From Ridgeia piscesae (taxonomy: Eukaryota > Annelida > Polychaeta > Sabellida > Siboglinidae), in contig JAODUO010000114.1 of NCBI GenBank assembly GCA_025642075.2, positions 887,001-951,000 of the forward strand: a stretch of 64,000 nt of DNA, read 5' to 3'. Positions 58,301-64,000 of this stretch are shown piece by piece. Each line of letters opens with the position of its first letter. Position 1 is the stretch's first letter. Below the pieces are notes generated by a model, which saw only the letters and a program-made list of their open reading frames with translations, was not told the DNA's origin and ran no database searches. The position numbers were made by a program, and so were the translations under genes.

Positions 58301-58847
58301 TTAATCAACACTAATGCATGTTAGTGTAGTGGTTAGCATATCTGCCAACGCCTAATACTCGGACAAAGGAGGTATGGTATATTTGGTTTAAAACCTGCCC
58401 CTCCCAAAACCGGGACAGCAATGTTCTCTACAGGGCTGCATAATTCTACTCGCTACAAGAGTTGATATCTGATAGCAGCAAGCTTTGCATGTACAGAGAA
58501 GTCGAGATGGTGTCCGACTGAACTGTCTGCCAGGGAGTAAAGTGTAAAGCACCTTGAGCAATCCTGAGGACTGGATACTGGCCTCTATAAGAACTAAATA
58601 GTTTTACTTGTTTACAATATATCACAGGCACCAAGTTAGTATTTCCTTTAAAACGTAAGTCTTGTATTTATCAATGTTCAATTTAATGTTTAAAAACAAA
58701 TCTACTTTATCCATTTTTGAAATGGAACACTTTCATGAATGGCCAGTACACTACACATGCACAATGGTGACAGTGAGTCGAGTTACTAGTCCCCAAGCCC
58801 CCCCCCATGTACCCTACTTGTTTATTTGTATAAACTTGTTGATTGTG
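55356..58847. other. Stretch without recognised genes
   Basis: Nothing supported apart from a short TA tract at 57031-57056. Confidence 0.5.
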
Positions 58848-58932
58848 AAAAAATCTCACAGAAATATTACTAGAACATGCCAACATTAATGAATGCCACT
58901 GAAAATGGTGACAAAAGGGGCTTTAATGGTGA
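58848..58932. repeat. Dispersed repeat pair, copy 2
   Basis: Second copy of the sequence at 52289-52372, same orientation, with about ten differences. Confidence 0.8.
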
Positions 58933-61900
58933 TCATCTGTAAGAATTACAACGCTGACTCCGGCAGGAAAAGGATGACTTCCTGAATCGTGAATCTAGTG
59001 CCTCCACCGCAGCTGTCAAGGTTAAAGTCCCAAGACATTTCCTGATTGTAACACCGCCAACATCATCGATAATTATAACATTGAGTAATGATGATGAAGA
59101 CGAATATTAATCATTTCCTACTTGAACCTGCTGATGCCTCGAATCAAGCTTCCAGGCACCCTTGTTTCCTACGTGTAACTGTGAACATGCTCCTGCCCCA
59201 GCAACAGGAGGCCATTCCCGCCAATTAATTATAAACCAGATGTTGTTTCTGTGCATTTCCTCTGGACAAAGGCTGTGTTCTGTGCCCCCGCGTGATTCCT
59301 CCTGCATATTTTATACGACAGAAACAACGGATTGAAGTCACTTCGAGGAAAACATAAATTGATAGTTTTATTATACTAGTGTAAAACGGATCACCATTTA
59401 GATTTATTTGTAGTATTTATAAGTGTGAGTATGAAACTTACGAAAAAGAAAATATTTTCATTATTTATATCTTTATTATTTATAAATACATTCGTAGGGA
59501 ACTTGGTTCTGATATTTATGCAACTATATTTCTCAATATAAAATGTGTTATTTCCTGTCCAGTTACACTTTTCCATAAAAAAATTGGCTACTTTTGTATT
59601 TGTCTGATTATTGCAATCAAATTATCTTGATCTTTGTCCCTTTGTGGGGATTCTAGCTTCCCTCTACACCCCCTCCCCCTCCCCCACTCACAATCATTCT
59701 ACCAGACAACATTACCCTGGACCTTTGACCTACAAATAACCCTTAAAACCCATTTGTGGGTGAGAATGAGGAGGGAGAATGGGGTAATGGGAGGGAGAAG
59801 CTCCCTACCTCTGTCATCAATCATTCTGTTTACTGCCCCAGCAGCTTGTAGCCTGCTGGGGGTACTTGATATCTTGTCACATCAAAGTCCAGAGACAGGA
59901 GAGGTCTCAGACACATGATGGAGACAAGATGCTCTGACATAAATGACTTTTTCTAACAGTGGGGTTTCTGACCTTCCTCAACCCCCTACAACTGAAAATA
60001 GGTCAAGCGGGGTAGGTTACCATCTGGACAGGGTGTAAGTAAATTGTTTTTTTAGTCCTTTTTAGAACAACTTCCGTATATGGAATGTGATTTAAAAAGA
60101 TACCACCCATAAATGAAAACTCAATTTGTATGTCTGAATATGTATGCCTATACAGTTTACATGTCATGTTAATTTGATATTATACATGTATTGTAATGGG
60201 GGTCTAAATAAAACTGTCTTCATGTTTTCACATCTGTAAATTGTTAAAAAGTTGCAAACAAGAACACAAAAATGTAAGAGCTATCAAAATGTAATTCCTG
60301 ATAAGAGGATATGTGCAGTCCTCATTTGCTGAAGTCCCAAGCTGAAGTCCCAGGCAGTCAGTCCTGTGTTCTTCTACATTTGTGCATTTGTTGATAAAAA
60401 GAGAAATCCACAAGTGTTGCCTACAACTAAAGTCCTCCCATATGTTATCACAGTGACGGGGAAAATTGTGCAGGGTCTAGAGAAATGTTAACTGGTTTAC
60501 GTAAGACTTGATTTACAAGCTATAACTCTTTCAAGACTAAGCACTTATGCCTTTATGCTACCCTTATGGTGGTCTTGAGCAGAGAAGAACGACACTTGAA
60601 ATGTGTTCTTCACATCAGGGGCTTCAATGGCCACAGCTTTACTCAGCCGCTTAGGTCAACTTAGTTTATCTGCAAACAATTCCTAGTGAAGCCAGGAAAA
60701 GTTAGTGGTGATAAATTGACCACACTTAGTCACTATCACAGTCCCGAGAATGTAGTGAACTTGATGTGATTCACTAGGAGTCATGGGTTGCTATTTTACA
60801 TACATATTAGTCATTATTCTTTAGATGTTCTGATTTTAGGATAACAGAGTATGTCACACCAGTCATAGTTATATATTGTGATAGTTAAAGTCTAGACTTG
60901 TATATTCTGTACATTTCTTCAAAACATGCTAGTAATGTTGACATCATATTAATTGTGTCCTCCAGAGTTCTACTTACAATCATGTCACTTTGTATGCACG
61001 AGTTGTTCATTTTTTACAGTGTTATGGAAATAGTATCCTCAATAATACGGCAGCAACTTTTAGCATTTTCAAAACAATCTCTGTATGTGTACTTGTCATC
61101 AGATTCTGTTTAATAATGGATTTTCCTTATCAATTTATTTGCCCAGTGAATATCTGGTGGAAGGTGACACCACTAATTCTGCACCCATTCTGCAAGCACT
61201 ACTAGGTACTCCAGTGACGATGACTCCTCCTTTTTTGCAATTCTCTCTCTCTCTCTCTCATCCTCTTGTGACTTTTGTGTCATAATGTATGTCCAGATTA
61301 ACTTTCAACTGAAGTTTTACAATCAGGTGCCAGAACGTGTATAACTGGTGCTCCATCGATAGGACACATAGCACTAATAGGACACACAGTTGATGACATT
61401 GGCGTCTTTTATGAGATTTAAAGTTTATTTTAAAGGTATTTTTCTCAAGACATTTTTATTTTTTAAATATTGAAGACCCAGAAGACATGAAGCAGCATCA
61501 GTTATTTACTGGTTGTGTTACATTTGTAGAGATGCTAGCAGCAAGAATACATTTAATGATTTACTAAAGTATAAGAAATTTGAAGGTGCTAAATACTGCC
61601 AGCAAACTTTGTGTGGAACCAAAGGAATGCTGTGATGTCTACAAGTAGGACTGTCTGCCAAATAGAATGCCGTTGTGGTCGGCCACCACTGTGCAGCATG
61701 TGAAGGACATAAAAGAGACCTGTCAGGCCCTATACTGTACACACAGGTCTGCTCCCACCTCTTGGTGTGATCCCTGCAGGGAAGAATCACGCCCAAGGGC
61801 CAGTCAAGGCTATGGGTAGTTTTCAGTGTCAACAAACATTTGTATCCATAGCACTGGGTCTGGGTTTCAAGTCACCATGGACGCAGAACAGGGAAGTTTC

Positions 61901-64000
61901 CCCTTGGATACCTTATCTACCCATTGACTTGATCCAGTAATATGTACCCTGGACCCCCTTTCACCATCATACCAGACTTATGATACCAACAAATGTATGT
62001 ATATGTATTTACCAATACCAACAAGTGTTTGCTGACACTTTAGAATGCAAATGTTCCAGTTTATCAAACATAAATGGGAAGCATTTATCAAACACAAATG
62101 ATTTTGTAAATGCATTTGGAAATGCAGTTTTCTTAATTGCAAATGATTTGTTTTTGCAATAATTCAGTAAATGTTTATCTAATTAATGACAATACCAGTG
62201 AAACAACAATGTACAGCACAAGATATGAATGCCTACAAATTATAACCACATCAAGCAGTGAGTTATCGCCACACCAGGAAGAATACAACAGTACTGATCA
62301 CAAACAGACATTTCTGTCTGTATGACACCTGACATGCATTACTTTTGATTAGGCATTTTTAAAATCCCATGTTTAGGGACCAACTCAAAAGCAGCTCAAA
62401 TTTGCCAGCGGCTGTTTGAAAGCAAATCCAAATACGTTTGCTAACAAGTGACATTAAGGGGCAGTAGCAGTGTCGATGGAAGGTCCTTGTTAAAAAAACC
62501 TACCCTGGCGTCTATAGCCACATGATAGCCCTGGCCACCCAGGCTGACAGAAGCAGGTTAGGTCCTGGCTACTCCCCAGATATCGCTACGACCAGTCTAG
62601 TTTATACTAACATTTGAGATTGTACACCAATTATATGGACCCTTTATAGATATGTTGGACATCTCCTGATATCTGCCAGCAGATACATTACGTCGCTGAA
62701 CCTGAAACATGCATAGAATTCTGGCAGCAAGCTTACCACTTCACAAACAAGATATATGTAGTTGTACTGGCAGACCACTGCCAACACTGCCACTACAGCA
62801 GCTGCAGGAACTGTCACTGACACAGCAATGCCATCAATCAGTCAAAAACACGGAAGAAAAAAGCAACTCAAATGTGTACATTATATAAAGCTTGGTTCAT
62901 GTCACAAAAATGGTGATTTATAGGCGGGGCTGGTGATCATCGATACAAACTATTTGGGTCACTCTGCAAGCAAATGCAGATCTCTGCTCAGGTTCCAGAA
63001 AAGGGTTTGCATTTCTTGAGTAACATAAACTGTTTATGAAAGAACTAATGCAAATTGATAAAACAAATTATTTGGACCTGTGAACCAGTTTTTAAATAAA
63101 ATTATCACATTTTATATTTATTAAATATCACGAACATGGTTCTGTGATTAGCCTCCAGGTTGTACTTATCCCCAGAACTTGGTTCCCTGTCTGAGCACCA
63201 GGGGGCAATTTTCTACTGAAACTGATAAAATATTCGGCATATCATTTTATACATGTGTTATATGAATTATTTCTTTGAATCAAATGGACAGATCCTGAAT
63301 CATGGAAGTAGGTGTGGTACAATTGTATCGTATCGGTACTCCGAAAAAAGGCGTGTGGTGCATTATTTCAACTAGTAACCAAAGAATTTTTATTAAAAAA
63401 CTTTCTAAGTACTTTTTTTCAGTAAACTATTGCATATCTTTTTGCTTCCAAGTAGCAACTACTCAAGGTCTCTACAGTCTCAGACATAACACTATCAGTC
63501 TCCGCAGACCATGATTTGGGCCAACCAGGCAAATAACACATAAATACGTCAACTAGCTAGTAACTCAACCCGTGGCCGCTTCGATTTATCGACTCACTTG
63601 ACTACAAAGTAACTACATCTCTCTCTCTCTGAATACACTCTCCAGATTCTGAATCACCCTTCCACAATCCCCACACACTCACCCCCAAATATCCCCAAAT
63701 ACCCCATACCCCATCCGTCAGCTAACAAGTGGCACTAAACAGCAAGGCTTATGCATGGGAATGTGCCTCATTTAGGGGTGATTAAGAAGCCATGCCATGG
63801 GTCTGTGGTGACATTTGTAAACAGTTGGTGGAACAAGTCACCTCACAGTTCAACTTCCTGTGCTAGATGAGAAACTGCATCAGTTGTTAATGGATAAACA
63901 GGTACTTTACCTATTAGTGTAACCACCTAACCAGATCATTACTGCCTTGTTTACTTCATACAGATAGGAATAATCGTTAAGATCATTAAATATGATTCGT
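58933..64000. other. Stretch without recognised genes
   Basis: No supported gene. A short CT tract lies at 61240-61261 and a CTCF-like CACCAGGGGGCAA at about 63197. The first exon and promoter of the adhesion gene could lie here or beyond the window, but no convincing signal-peptide exon was recognised on the minus strand. Confidence 0.45.

Overview
This is a eukaryotic, animal-type window: spliced exons with GT-AG borders, long AT-rich introns, several LINE, LTR and DNA transposon remnants, and very many tandem repeats. The one clear host gene and the transposon families (CR1/L2-like LINEs, a P2X7-ballast-like element, a zinc-knuckle gag) fit a marine lophotrochozoan, perhaps a mollusc. That placement is an inference and not proven.

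The main gene lies on the minus strand from about 38392 down to about 11300. Eight exons can be joined with consistent phases. They encode three immunoglobulin domains, one fibronectin type III domain and a hydrophobic C-terminal tail of GPI-anchor type, which is the architecture of the klingon/lachesin family of neural cell-adhesion proteins. The upstream signal-peptide exon was not found and may lie beyond 64000. The 3' UTR is about 2.9 kb and ends near poly(A) signals at 11331 and 11143.

Layout: 1-1570, no gene; 1573-3490, broken LINE (minus); 3430-4780, old dispersed repeat with an insert; 4783-7773, LTR element with gag remnant and an intact coiled-coil ORF but no pol; 9473-11103, 55-bp minisatellite; 11300-14253, last exon and 3' UTR; 14254-20357, intron 7 with two arrays and X-box-like sites; 20358-20556, FN3 second half; 20557-25808, intron 6 with a pogo/Tigger-like element, a 44-bp array and two LINE fragments; 25809-26863, exons 6 and 5; 26864-32876, intron 4, largely one long imperfect palindrome (27660-32205) split by a 3.18-kb TTAA-flanked element carrying P2X7-ballast-like coding fragments; 32877-33024, exon 4; 33025-36128, intron 3, mostly three minisatellites; 36129-38392, exons 3 to 1; 38393-64000, no further exon of the gene found, but more arrays, two foldback structures and one candidate plus-strand exon near 55200.

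The most unusual observations are: a 48-bp minisatellite that has copied the exon 4 splice acceptor many times and stays in the Ig reading frame; the intronic palindrome with a nested ballast-domain transposon; the pol-less LTR element with a coiled-coil ORF; and a 1.84-kb satellite in which most units carry an alternating purine-pyrimidine stretch.
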